Positions 37,118 to 47,701 of a stretch of 64,000 bases of DNA are shown one piece after another. The position numbers were made by a program, and so were the translations under genes. Numbering within the stretch: the stretch's first letter is position 1; the number at the start of each line of letters is the position of its first letter. Under the pieces are notes generated by a model. It was not told where the DNA came from. It made no database searches and was given only the letters and a program-made list of their open reading frames with translations. This stretch comes from Begonia masoniana. Taxonomy: Eukaryota > Streptophyta > Magnoliopsida > Cucurbitales > Begoniaceae. The stretch covers positions 15,704,988 to 15,768,987 of the forward strand of contig CM039515.1 of NCBI GenBank assembly GCA_022432975.1. Reading direction: 5' to 3'.

Positions 37118-38346
37118 TGTAATATCCGGCTTGTACGGACTTTTGGATATATTATATTATATTGATAATAACACGTGGCATTTTCGGTAAATATGTCAAA
37201 TCAGGTCCGATTTACGAAAAGAAAGCGTCATTACGATCCTAACGAGTAATGGGAATTTTAAGGAAATTATGGGAATTTTCGGAGATTAACCGCTATATTC
37301 CGAGTAATTACCTATATCGTAATATAATTGACGTTTTAGTAGAAATAGTAAATGGAGTCCAAATTGAGAACGGACAGTTTTAATAAAGCCCTAGCGATGA
37401 ATATGAGCTATTGGCAAAATATGGAATTTTCGAGAATCCGAATCGAAGGACGATTAACGAAACGAAGGACGAAACAAATAGATTTAAGTAAGTAGGGCAA
37501 AATGGTAATTTGCAAATCAATTTTTATAAATTAACACAAATCTTCTTTTCCCTCATTCTTCTTCTTCTCCTCTGTCGCGTGAAGGAATTCCAGAGAGAGA
37601 GCTCCCCTGGCCGCCGGCGATTTCCGACTCCGTCCGACCTCCGTTTTCTTCCGTTCTTCCTCCGTTCTTCGTTATTTCTTCTCCTCTCGCTACCCTCGGT
37701 ATGTATCTACAACCTTAAGGCTTTTATTTCGAAGTTTACGGCGTTTTAAATAATTAGGGTTTCGATTAAATCTCGTCAAAAACGCGAATTAGGGTTCGTA
37801 ATTAATAGATTAGCCTTGATTAAGTATGTATTGAACGTATTTGACGTTATTGGACGAAGATAATTCAATTTGTGGAAAAGTATAAATTTAGGAATTTACG
37901 GGTTTTCGGAAATAACTCGTAATATGGATTTCCAGATTTATCGGGCGTTGTGTCGTTGTTTAAAAGCTTCGATTTGTTAAATTAAGGATTTTATTAGTTT
38001 GGACATTTAATCGTTTAAATTGGGTTTAACGACAAATATCGTGTTTTACCTCAGACACGCGACTCCAGTGGACGAAGCTTGAGATCCAGCGCACTCGAGG
38101 TAAGTTTTCGTGACTTACTTTGACCCAAAGGTCTGCACCATACTCCGTCGTCGCCTCGGGAATACTCGAGGAACTGTTTGTTTTATGTTACTCTGGTTGG
38201 GTAGTTAGGTTAGTTGTTTATAGGTTCTGCTTTACTGCCATGAATGTATGCACGTTGTTTGTTTACTTTCCGCTGATATGAACTGTTCATGCATCACGGT
38301 TTTCGAAAGTCATGAAAAGGAATTTCTGCACGTGTTTTTAAGAAAA

Positions 38347-39020
38347 GGAACGTATATCTGAAATGAAATCTGTAACGGAATCTGAATGAATAAACGTAAT
38401 CTGTCTGTTTCTGGTCACGCGAGATGGGGCTCAGGCACGGCTGTGCGTGTTGCAAGCGTGTACCCCCCCCTCTCTAACCCCACGGGGTAGTCCAACCGCC
38501 GGACGGGCCCCCTTGGGTTAGTGGGTCGAGGTCTCGGTGACAATTCTGTCTGTCTGTGACGTAATGAATCTGTAATCTGTAATTCTGTATCTGTAATCTG
38601 AATGGGACGTATATCTGAAATGAAATCTGTAACGTAATCTGAATGAATAAACGTAATCTGTCTGTTTCTGGTCATGCGAGATGGGGCTCAGGCACGGCTG
38701 TGCGTGTTGCAAGCGTGTACCCCCCCTCTCTAACCCCACGGGGTAGTCCAACCGCCGGACGGGCCCCCTTGGGTTAGTGGGTCGAGGTTTCGGTGACAAT
38801 TCTGTCTGTCTGTGACGTAATGAATCTGTAATCTGTAATTCTGCATCTGTAATCTGAATCTGTATCTGTATCTGTTTCTGTATCTGAAAGGAATGAAAAT
38901 GAATCTGTAATCTGTAATTCTGCATCTGTAATCTGAATCTGTATCTGTATCTGTTTCTGTATCTGAAAGGAATGAAAATGAATCTGTAATCTGTAATTCT
39001 GTATCTGTAATCTGAATCTG
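38347..39020 (+). repeat. nested tandem repeats in J: 257 bp and 79 bp
   Basis: A 257-bp unit is present twice (from 38347 and 38604), including a C-rich stretch with TCTAACCCCACGGGGTAG. A 79-bp unit is present about two and a half times from 38821. A short CTGTAATCTGTAATTCTG word recurs throughout. All lie inside the predicted intron. Confidence 0.9.
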
Positions 39021-39573
39021 AGCATGATTTCTGAATGGCATACGCACGCATGCATCTGCATTTACGTAGCTTACTGAGATTTCAATATCTCATATGTGTC
39101 TGTATGGTGTAGGTGATCTGCTAGGTGACGTAGATCCAGGTGAGGACGACGTTCCTCCCCCTGATGTCGGAGGCAGTTGATGGTTGATGCTCGTGGGAGT
39201 GCGCTGAGCAGTCGAGGCGCTTTTGACCCGTGGGGATCGTCTGTGTACGTATTTTGGGGGATTAATGTTAATTATGAATGTATAGACATTTTAGGTTGCT
39301 TGGATTCTGGATAGGGATTAGATAACATTTTGGTAAATGTATGTAAAACGTTTTGTTTTGAACTGTTTAATGAATGTTTGAAAATGTTTTGATTGACTTT
39401 AGATTTGGTATTGGTATGCTCGGTTTTTAGAGCTACCCATGCAGTTGGACTTCACAAAGTCTGCTGCGGGTCGGTTGAGTTAAGTCATAAGTGTTATGAG
39501 GTAAAATGAGAGAATGGGCAATAAGTGTTATGAGGTAAAATGAGAGAATGGGCAAAGAAGGGTGTGAAATTCT

Positions 39574-39866
39574 GCTCTCTGGAATCGGATTCCAGAGAGC
39601 TTGATGAGTTTGTGTTGCTCTCTGGAATTTGAGATTCCAGAGAGTAAGTGTGAAGGAAGCAAGAAGGAAGTGAAGAAGGAAGTGAAGGGTGGGTCGCTGC
39701 AAGGTTGCAGCGACAGTCGCCAGTCGCTGCATGTTTGCAGCGACTGGGCGCTGCATGTTGCAGCGATCAGTCGCTGCAACATGCAGCGAATGCAGCGCTT
39801 GGGCGCTGCAATTTGCAGCGCCCGGTCGCTGCTACATTTCTGAGGGCAGAATTCCGATTCTGCCCT
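39574..39866 (+). repeat. hairpin cluster in the tail of J
   Basis: Eight inverted repeats: 39574-39600 (13-bp perfect arms GCTCTCTGGAATC), 39618-39644 (11 bp), 39693-39714 (10 bp GTCGCTGCAA), 39721-39746 (11 bp CAGTCGCTGCA), 39749-39765 (7 bp), 39771-39789 (8 bp), 39801-39823 (11 bp GGGCGCTGCAA) and 39843-39866 (10 bp AGGGCAGAAT). Six share the CGCTGCA/TGCAGCG word. A purine-rich GAAGGAAGTGAAG stretch separates the first two from the rest. Confidence 0.93.
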
Positions 39867-40101
39867 CCCTTCTTTTAATAGTTTTATTTTAAGTTTTAAT
39901 AAATGTTTTAGTTTTAATTATTTATTAAAAGATTTTGTTTTAAATGTTTTTAAAGTTCAGTTTTAATTCCGACTTCAGTTCTGATTTCAACTTCGGTTTA
40001 GATTCCGTATTAAATTTTATTTAAAGCATAAAAAGGTAAAAAGTATAAAATGAAAAATTTGTACGGGTAAATAGGTACAGTATTAGGGGTGTTACAGCGT
40101 T

Positions 40102-40104
40102 ACA
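40102..40104 (+). repeat. last three bases of the B 3' LTR
   Basis: ACA after the J duplication GCGTT completes the GGCGTTACA terminus of B. It is followed by the GTGTA duplication of B. Confidence 0.85.
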
Positions 40105-40109
40105 GTGTA

Positions 40110-40142
40110 ACGAACCGGGTTTTTATAATTCGGGGCGTTACA
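40110..40142 (+). repeat. 3' end of the internal A LTR
   Basis: ACGAACCGGG...GGGGCGTTACA completes the LTR begun at 12115. With the preceding TGTA it forms the 37-base tail that starts TGTAACG and ends CGTTACA. Confidence 0.9.
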
Positions 40143-40145
40143 GTA

Positions 40146-40156
40146 TGGTATCAGAG
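40146..40156 (+). other. primer-binding site of the inverted part of A
   Basis: TGGTATCAGAG, perfect for initiator Met tRNA, three bases after the LTR end. Confidence 0.9.
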
Positions 40157-40297
40157 ATATTCTGTTAAACCGTTCAAAAGATTACTCATCAGTGCCAATC
40201 GTTGCATGGAAGTACTTCAACAACTGTAAGTGTTCATGTTAACCTTAGTTAATAGATATTTAAAAGTGTAATTAACCCTGTGCAGGAATTTAGTACA

Positions 40298-41036
40298 ATG
40301 GCCAGATGCCCAGGGAGACCTAGAGTGCCAAGAGAAATGCCAAATGTGAGAGAGGAAGAGGAGCCTAGTGTGATTAGGCAGCTGACGGATTTAGTGCGTT
40401 AGCAAACTGATCTAGTGCACCAACAGTCTGACCAACTAGGAGTACTGTTGAACCGAGAGGTGCAAGGAAGTGCCAACTCGGGTTCTAACAATGAACATTC
40501 TGGAGATAAATTTCGGAGACTAAGACCACCCACGTTTGATGGACAGTCATCTGATCCAGTTATTGCTGACGGATGGCTTAGAAAGATTGAGAGTATGTTT
40601 AGGTGTGCCAACATTTGAGAAGGAGACAAGGTCACGTTGGCGACATTCCACTTGGCTGGTGAAGCTCAACTCTGGTGGGAAACAATAGAGACCACCACTG
40701 ATGTTATGGCGATGCCTTGGTCACAGTTCAAGGACGTCTTCTATGAGAAGTATTTTAACAGCACAGTCCAAACCGCGAAGAAATTGGAGTTTCTAAACTT
40801 GAAGCAGATAGGGTCTGTGGCCGAGTACAGTAGACAATTTGAGTCATTGTCCAGGTTTGCTGGACATTTTGCTCACAAGGAAGAGGATAAAGTGTTTAAA
40901 TTTATGCATGGACTGAAGCCAGAAATCTACCGAGGGGTTAAATTTTGTGGTGTTAGAGGCTTGACATTCAGCGAGGTTGTGTCCACTGCCCTGGAAGTGG
41001 AAGAAGCTGAAAGGAAGTGTGCTGGACCAAAGGAGG
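40298..41036 (+). pseudogene. element A gag N-half, inverted
   Basis: The start ATG at 40298 (MARCPGRPRVPRE) corresponds to the starts at 16644 and 47702. In-frame stops are TAG at 40400-40402 and TGA at 40616-40618. The gag domain is well preserved after that: [38 protein letters not shown] and HGLKPEIYRGVKF, ending CAGPKE. It stops at 41036 exactly where a reverse LTR begins. The continuation of the protein (PQRFNQPHQLRG, then zinc knuckles) starts on the other strand at 12114. It is the same gag, cut in two and inverted. Confidence 0.92.
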
Positions 41037-43338
41037 TGTAACGCCCCGAATTATAAAAACCCGTTTCGTTACACATAGCTCGAACATAACCAAGAAACTT
41101 TGGACTAAATTTAAAACTTCGCTCAAAAGTCAAAATTTGACATTTTCTAAAACCTCAAAACATTTAAAAACTTGCAACGGAAATCATTTGAGCAAAAATA
41201 GAGTTAAACAAAACCATAGAACAGTGTTTGAATAATTGGTTGGCATGTTAAGGAATAATCGGTCAAAAGAAATAAAGGTTTAAATCGCGAAATGCCCTGA
41301 AAATTTCAAAGGTCAAACGCATCTGCCGCTGAGCAAAGTCAACGGAAGAGGCTGAAACAGATAGCAAAAAGACTTCTTCCGGTGACTAAACGACAAAAGC
41401 TTCAACTACATCATCTGGTAAGCTTAACACACGACATCCACTGATCACTAAACGACAAGACTTCTACTACATCATCCGGTAAGCTTAACATACGACATCC
41501 ACCGATCACTAAACCACAAGACTTCTACTACATCATCTGGTAAGCTTAACATACGACATCCACCGATCACTAAATGACAAGACTTCTACTACATCATCCG
41601 GTAAGCTTAACATACGACATCCACCGATGACGTCAGCCAGATGATTTCCTTCATCTGATCGACTAACCTCACATCCACCGGTGACGTCAGCCAGATGATT
41701 TCCTTCATCCGATCGACTAACCTCACATCCACCGGTGACGTCAGCCGGATAATTTCCTTCATCCGATCGACTAACCTCACATCCACCGGTGAACTTTATT
41801 CACCTATGATGGAACTTACAAACTTCACTCAAAGCATTCAAAACAACCTGACCCCAAATAATATTTGAAATTCAACAAAAACCATTAACAAAAGAACAAC
41901 AACTGTACCCTCGACATGACTTTGAAAATGATAAACTCCAACTACATTTAAGTCACGTTTTCTTTGGCAGAGAGGAAATTTCCAAAGGTATCAAAACATC
42001 AGATAACTACTAAGACTTCACCTACGAACAAGTGTTAAAACCAACAGAGTACTTTTATCAGAAAGTCTCAAGGGAATGCATCCAAAAACAATAAAATCAC
42101 TTCTGTCATTAGAAAACTTAACATCCTTAAATCAAATCATAGTTCACTGAATCTTCACTTCTTCAGATACCAGTTAATCCGCCTCATCAGTATACCAAAT
42201 TGAGGCAGAGAAGTGCTCCTCCAACTTAACCTATTCTTCAGCGAACTCAGTAAACACACCTGCTATCACTTCTTCACCTACATCACAAAACTCATCTATT
42301 AGCCTAATGCTAAGTAAGTAAAGCAGTAATGAAATGAAATGTTGATATCTGAATTTCTAAACATGCAATTTCTACTTTCTCATCTCAGTTGTCGTTTTAT
42401 CGTTTCTGTTCAGATCCCCCTGTGAAATTGGGAGTTGGATCAACTCTCCCAAAGTATAAATATCCACTGACTCATTAAGGGGTGGATTAATTCCTTTAAC
42501 AGTAATCTGATTCACATAGCTGTTTCCGATCCCCCTGTGAAATTGGGAGTTGAATCAACTCTCCCAAAGTATAAATATCCACTGTCTCATTAAGGGGAGG
42601 ATTATTTCCCTTAACAGTAAATCTGTTTCTCATAGCTGTTTCATTATGTTCATTCCTTACCATGCCAACATGCATTCAAATTCATTTTCGTATACTTTTA
42701 AAACATGATGCATAGCATACAGACACATTCAAATAAACATGTTCCTAATGTTTTGTGATGTAGGTTCGAAGGCGCAAGCAAACTTCACTTACTTGGTCTC
42801 CCGGAAATCGCTCGGTTTCAACTACTTTGGAAGCCCTGTTCACCTAATGTCATAAACAAAATACCATTCAGATCTTCACTAAACCTCATCCTACACCATT
42901 CACAAACCTAAGGAGCTAGTTTATAAGTTCGGATCATCGCACATTCTTGATTCAACACTAACCCGAACTCAACTCACTCACAGCATTCTCAAAAATACAC
43001 TCATTGCACTCTCTCTGCTATCTAACCACTAAATCTAGAGAAAACGAAGGGAAAACTTACCTAGTTTGAGGAAATGGAGATCGGAGGGGAAAAATTGCTT
43101 GGAGCCCTGTTGAGCTTGAGCTGAATACCGAGAAGGAAAAAAAATGAAGGAACAGTGGCGGCTAAACCTCATTAAACCCTTCCTTAAATACGTTATCCAC
43201 AATAAATTTCAATTTACCATTTTATCCTTACTCATTCACTTATTAACCTAATCACTAAATCACTCAAATTTCAATTTTTTTTAAAACATTCTCTATAAAT
43301 GAAAAAGGTAAATCGGTTAATAGAAAACGGGTGTTACA
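41037..43338 (-). repeat. outer 5'-side LTR of element A
   Basis: 2302 bp, partner of 5661-8332 in the same orientation. Predicted intron complement(42278..42792). Three 54-bp minisatellite units (about 41625-41795) and four copies of an approximately 60-bp unit with CTTCTACTACATCATC (41400-41620). The end ACGGGTGTTACA at 43338 is followed by TSD TACAC. Confidence 0.92.
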
Positions 43339-43343
43339 TACAC

Positions 43344-43794
43344 ATATGTATATATATATATTAAATAATTAAAATTTTAATTAAATGTTTTTTTTAAAAG
43401 AGGGAAGGAATGAACCTTTCCTTTCTTTTCTTCACACTGCCATGAGACAGAGAGAGAGAGAGAGAATTTTTGTTCGTGCAAAATTTTTCGTGCTTTGAGG
43501 TCAAGGTTGTGTTTGTGAAGCATCGAGCATCATATTTCATGAAGGAGTTTCAAGAGTTTGTAAGTTTTTTTCTATGCTTTTAGGTTTGGAAATGTAGAGT
43601 TTTATAGGATTCAGACTTGAGCTTGTAAACTAGAATACACAAGTTATGTGTCAATGATCTTGGTAGATTTAGGTTTTATATATGTTGTTTGGTCGATTGA
43701 AGATGAGAAATGGGGAATGAAGGCGATTTTCACAACTTTTTTGTCGCTGAAAGTTACCTAAGACTTGACCACTGTGGAAGGTCTGTCGACACTT
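43344..43794. other. flanking sequence between A and H
   Basis: AT microsatellite to about 43370, then unique-looking sequence with a (GA)n run at 43447-43466 and a donor-like TTTG|TAAGTTTTT near 43560. No gene. It may be the 5' part of yet another LTR, but no terminus was found. Confidence 0.5.
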
Positions 43795-45371
43795 TGTAAC
43801 GCCTCGAGTTTTCTGAACCTGGTTCGCCACTCATAATACTAAACCGAACTATGACTTTATGAAAAAATTTTAAAATTTCGTTCAACGGTCAAGAATTGAC
43901 CCTTAAAACATTAAAACTTGCAGTGGAAAAAAAAACATTTGTAGAAACAACATTTATTAAATAGTTAAAATATTGAAGACAGTTGGTTGAAAAAAAGTAA
44001 AAAAAACAGAACACATCTACCGCTGAATAGTTCCAGCGGTAGAGATAGGGACAAAAGAGTCTCGGCGTTAGAAGCCGAACGAATTACATCTTCCACTCAC
44101 AAAACGACAACGTTTTACACTCACATCCACAGCTCACATACGCAAAACACTTCTACCGCTCAGACAACGTGATACCCACGCGACTTCAATAACTCGGCAG
44201 ACGGCATCTACCGTTCACAAACGACAAATCTCCTATTCACTTCTACCGCTCACAAACGACAAACATTCTCAGCTCACATCTACCGATAGAACAAGTTGCG
44301 TCTTCCGGTCACTAGCGGCAAAAATCCTCAATTCACATCTACTGATAGACTACATCTGTCGGTAAACAGTAACTCAACTTCTACCGATTGACAACATCCA
44401 CCGATAGAAAACAGAACAACATTTTAACCATCCACACCCTAAACCAGAACAACTCCGACTACTACAAGGACTTGTACAATTCACTGGAACCATTCTAAAC
44501 TACTTAAATCCGTGCATTACTCCCAAATTTGGTAAAACCACTATTAAAACCAACGGAGTATTATTATCAGAAAAGTCTCAAAATGACTTCAATAACTCGG
44601 CAGACGACATCTACCGTTCACAAACGACAAATCTCCTATTCACTTCTACCGCTCACAAATGAAAAACATTCTCAGCTCACATCTACCGATAGAACAGGCT
44701 GCGTCTTTTGGTCACTAGACGGCAAAAATCTTCAATTCACATCTACCGATAGACTACATTTGTTCGTAAACAGTAACTCAACTTCTACCGATTGACATTA
44801 TCCACCGATAGAAAACATAACAACATTTCAACCATCCACACCCTAAAGCAGAACAACTCCGACTACTACAAGGACTTGTACAATTCACTGGAACCATTCT
44901 AAACTACTTAAATCTGTGCATTACTCCAAAATTTGGTAAAACCACTATTAAAACCAACAGAGCATTATTATCAGAAAAGTCTCAAAATGTATTAAAAAAC
45001 ATTAAAACTACAACTGTCATAAAAACTCTCAACATACTTAAATTGAATCATGGTTCACTAAACCTTCTCATCTACTGCCACCGGTTAAATCGCCCCATCA
45101 GTTGCCAGATCGATGCATGAATGCACCCCTCCAACCTGCCTAGTTCTCAGCAAACTCAGAGAACACACCTGCTGTCACTTCTTCACCTACATCACAAAAC
45201 TCATCTATTAGCCTAATGCTAAGTAAGTAAAGCAATAATGAAATGGATTGCTGAAACATAAATTCTAGACATGCGGTTTCTACTTTCACATCTCAGTTGC
45301 ATATGCATTCGTTTCTGGTCTGATCCCCCTGTGAAATTGGGAATTGGATCACTTCTCCCAAAGTCATACAT
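43795..45371 (-). repeat. reverse LTR remnant H
   Basis: Starts TGTAACGCCTCGAG (reverse of the shared LTR tail). It contains many TCTACCG(A/C)T words, a direct duplication, and the acceptor block (CAC|CTACATCACAAAAC at 45187). It is cut by element E at 45371 within the intron repeat GATCCCCCTGTGAAATTGGG. The rest of H is not in the window. Confidence 0.8.
44181..44985. repeat. 404-bp direct duplication in H
   Basis: The segment starting GACTTCAATAACTCGGCAGA at about 44181 recurs at about 44585 with few differences and runs to the CAGAAAAGTCTCAAAATG word near 44985. Confidence 0.88.
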
Positions 45372-47546
45372 TGTAGCACCCGGTCCCATTAAACCAAATT
45401 TAATTTATCAAACTATGGTGTGCTAATTTTATGAAGAATTAGGAGAAAAAGGTGATTAGGTTAGTTAAAGTCTATTCGAGGGCAAAAGGGTAAATAGAAA
45501 TTAAAAGTGGATAACGTATTTAAGGAAAGAGAATTTGGGGTTAAATGCACTGTAGCCGCCACCATTCTGATTATATTTTTCTCTCGGCCAACAGCTCTTC
45601 AGCAGACTCCCTCTAGGCGATTTCTCCTCCGATTTCATCCAACCAAGGTGAGTTTTGATTCAACCGCTTGCTGTTTTAGTGCCTAGGTAGCTAAAGGATT
45701 TCAATGTATGCATTTTTGGAAATGCTGTGAATGCGGGATTTCGTTTGGGGTATAGTATGGAATCGGGAATGCTAGATAAACAAAAATGCCAAACTAGCTC
45801 CTTAGATTTCTAGGTAGTTTGGAAATGAAGTTTAATGCTCTGTTTGTGATTTAGGTGAACAAAATCCCGAAGTAGCTCATAACCAAGAACTCTCGGGGAA
45901 TACAGGTAAGTGAAGTAATGTGTGTGCCTTTGGGCCTACATCATAAAACAGTAGGTTTATGCGTGTTTGAGCGTTTTCTTTATGTCATGCATCATGTTTT
46001 TGAAGAAATACAAAAATGAATTTACATGAAATGTTATGGCAAGGCATGAACAGAACGTGTTGTGATAGCTATTAAGGGAATTAATCTGCCCCTTAACTGA
46101 TGTAGTGGATTTATTACATTGGGAGAATTGATCCCACTCCCAAGGGAACTGAGGGATCAGATCAGCTATTAAGGGAATTCATCCGCCCCTTAATCGAGTA
46201 GAGGATGTATAACATTGAGAGGATTGATCCCACTCCCAAGGGAAACAAAGGATCAGATCAGTTATGAATGAACGTGAATGCAACTGAGACGAGAAAGTAG
46301 AAACTGCATGTTTAGGAATTTATGTTTTAGTGTTTCAACATTTTATTTCATAATGCTTCACTTATTTAGCATTAGCCTAATAGATGAGTTTTGTGATGTA
46401 GGTGCTGAGGTAACCATTGGAGAGTTCTCTGAATTTACTAAAGAATAGGTGAAGCTGTTGAAGCACATTCATGCCGCGCTTTGGTGTCCTGATGAGGCGG
46501 TTTAACATTTGTCTGTGGGTGAAGTTTCAGTGGTTAAGTGGTTATTTGATGAGTATTCAGGATTTAATGACAGTAGCTATTTGATGTTTTATATCCTTGG
46601 GATTTTCTTCTCTGTCAAGGGAAACGTGATTTTAATGTTGTCAGTGTCTAACCTTTCTGAAGGGTCTAGAATGTCTGAGTTGTCCTCTAATATGAAAAAT
46701 CCGACTTGATTTTATTACAATCTGTTGGTTCGGGATTTTATACGTTCAGAATACAAATGTTGGTTTTAAATGGTCACTTGTTGGAATTCAGATGTTATTT
46801 AGGGTCAGGTTATTTCAGATGTTTTGAGTGAAATCTGTAAGTTCAATCATCGGCGAATGAAGTTAACCGGTGGATGTAAGTTAAAGTCGATCGGATGAAT
46901 GAATCATCCAGCTGACGTCACCGGTGGATGTAAGTTAAAGTCGATCGGATGAATGAATCATCCGGCTGATGTCACCGGTGGATGTATGTTAAAGTCGATC
47001 GGATGAATGAATCATCCGGATGACGTCACCGGTGGATGTATGTTAAAGTTGATCGGATGATGGCTGACGTCACCGGTGGATGTAGGAAGTGTTTTGTCAT
47101 TTTGTGACCGGTTGATGGCTGATGTCATCGGTGGATGTAGGAAGTGTTTGTCGTTTAGTGACCGGATGATGTAGCCAAAGTTTTGTCGCTTTGTCACTAG
47201 GGAAGCCTTCTTGTTCCTGTTTCGGCCTCTTCCGTTGACTTTGCTCGGCGGTAGATATGTTTGACTCTTGTAACTTTTCAAGTATTACACGATTTAAACC
47301 CTTACTTCCTTTGGCCGATTGTTTCTTAACATTCCAACCGATTATTCAAACATTTCTTTTTATATAGTTTTGTTTAACTCTATTGTGCTTAAACGATTTC
47401 CGCTGCTATTTTTTTTAAAATATTTCGAGGTTTTAGAAAATGTCAAATTTTAGCTTTCGAGCGAAATTTTAAATTTGGTCCAAAGTTTCTTAGTTATATT
47501 CGGGTTATGAGTAGCGAACCGGGTTCAGAAAACTCGGGGCGTTACA
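45372..47546 (+). repeat. 5' LTR of element E
   Basis: 2175 bp, TGTAGCACCCGG to CTCGGGGCGTTACA. TATTTAA at 45517. Predicted exon 2 is 45855-45905 (51 nt) and the predicted intron 45906-46401, with two approximately 115-bp repeats inside. The tail has four 54-bp-period units (46867-47090) with the hairpin CGGATGA-N5-TCATCCG-type palindrome and TGACGTCA. Confidence 0.92.
46867..47090 (+). repeat. 54-bp-period repeat in the E 5' LTR
   Basis: CCGGTGGATG starts at 46867, 46921, 46975 and 47029, an exact 54-bp period. The unit is homologous to the A minisatellite but carries GAATGAATCATCC in place of GAAGGAAATCATCC. Confidence 0.9.
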
Positions 47547-47549
47547 TTA

Positions 47550-47558
47550 TGGTATCAG
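47550..47558 (+). other. primer-binding site of E
   Basis: TGGTATCAG, three bases after the LTR end; the next bases (TG) diverge from the AG of the other sites. Confidence 0.8.
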
Positions 47559-47701
47559 TGACATTTTGTTAAACCGTTCAAAAGATTACTCATCAGTGCC
47601 AACCAACGCATGGAAGTACTTTAACAAATGTAAGTGTTTATGTTAGCCTTAGTTATTAGATATTTATGAGAGTATTTAACCTTGTCTAGGAATATAGCAA
47701 A

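Larger units (their letters stand above)
37118..40096 (+). mobile_element. solo LTR J
   Basis: 2979 bp, TGTAATATCCGG to GGGGTGTTACA, TSD GCGTT at 37113-37117 and 40097-40101. No primer site, PPT or coding region. The first donor-like CTCG|GTATGT is near 37698. Predicted exon 2 is 38055-38099 (45 nt) and the predicted intron 38100-39112 (GAG|GTAAGT to GGTGTAG|GTG). The tandem repeats lie in the intron and a hairpin cluster in the tail (39574-39866). The sequence is unrelated to A/B/E LTRs except for this layout and the GTGTTACA end. Confidence 0.93.
14257..40104 (+). mobile_element. Tekay-like LTR retrotransposon B, with nested C, D and J
   Basis: 5' LTR 14257-16489, primer site, gag-pol 16644-21094, PPT, then a 3' LTR in three pieces (21130-22593, 36351-37117, 40102-40104) split by element C and solo LTR J. 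TSD is GTGTA. It is inserted near the 3' terminus of the internal A LTR. Removing the nested elements leaves an element of about 9.1 kb, a normal size for a chromovirus with long LTRs. The two LTRs look only a few per cent different by eye. Confidence 0.93.
5661..43338 (-). mobile_element. Tekay-like LTR retrotransposon A, internally inverted, hosting B, C, D and J
   Basis: The outer LTRs are complement(5661..8332) and complement(41037..43338), in the same orientation, with TSD TACAC at 5656-5660 and 43339-43343. Leftward to rightward the inside is: PPT, pol and gag C-half on the minus strand (8333-12114), then a forward LTR (12115-14256 plus 40110-40142), a forward primer site (40146) and gag N-half on the plus strand (40298-41036). 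The gag halves break at the same site: the C-half starts GGAGA and the N-half ends GGAGG, 4 of 5 bases shared, as a decayed 5-bp duplication would be. This order (LTR', Y', LTR, X, LTR') is what a self-integrated inverted circle recombined into a resident LTR would give. Confidence 0.8.

Noticed and set aside
38415..39061. Long frames in the J tandem repeats
   Set aside because: They arise from the CTGTAATCTGTAATTCTG repeat; several overlapping frames are open.
46509..46709. 66-codon frame conserved in both E LTRs (also 57425-57625)
   Set aside because: The two copies are LTR duplicates; it uses a non-ATG start and there is no independent evidence of coding.
16493..47558. tRNA genes at TGGTATCAGAG sites
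   Set aside because: These 11-14-base matches are primer-binding sites next to LTR ends; no cloverleaf is present.
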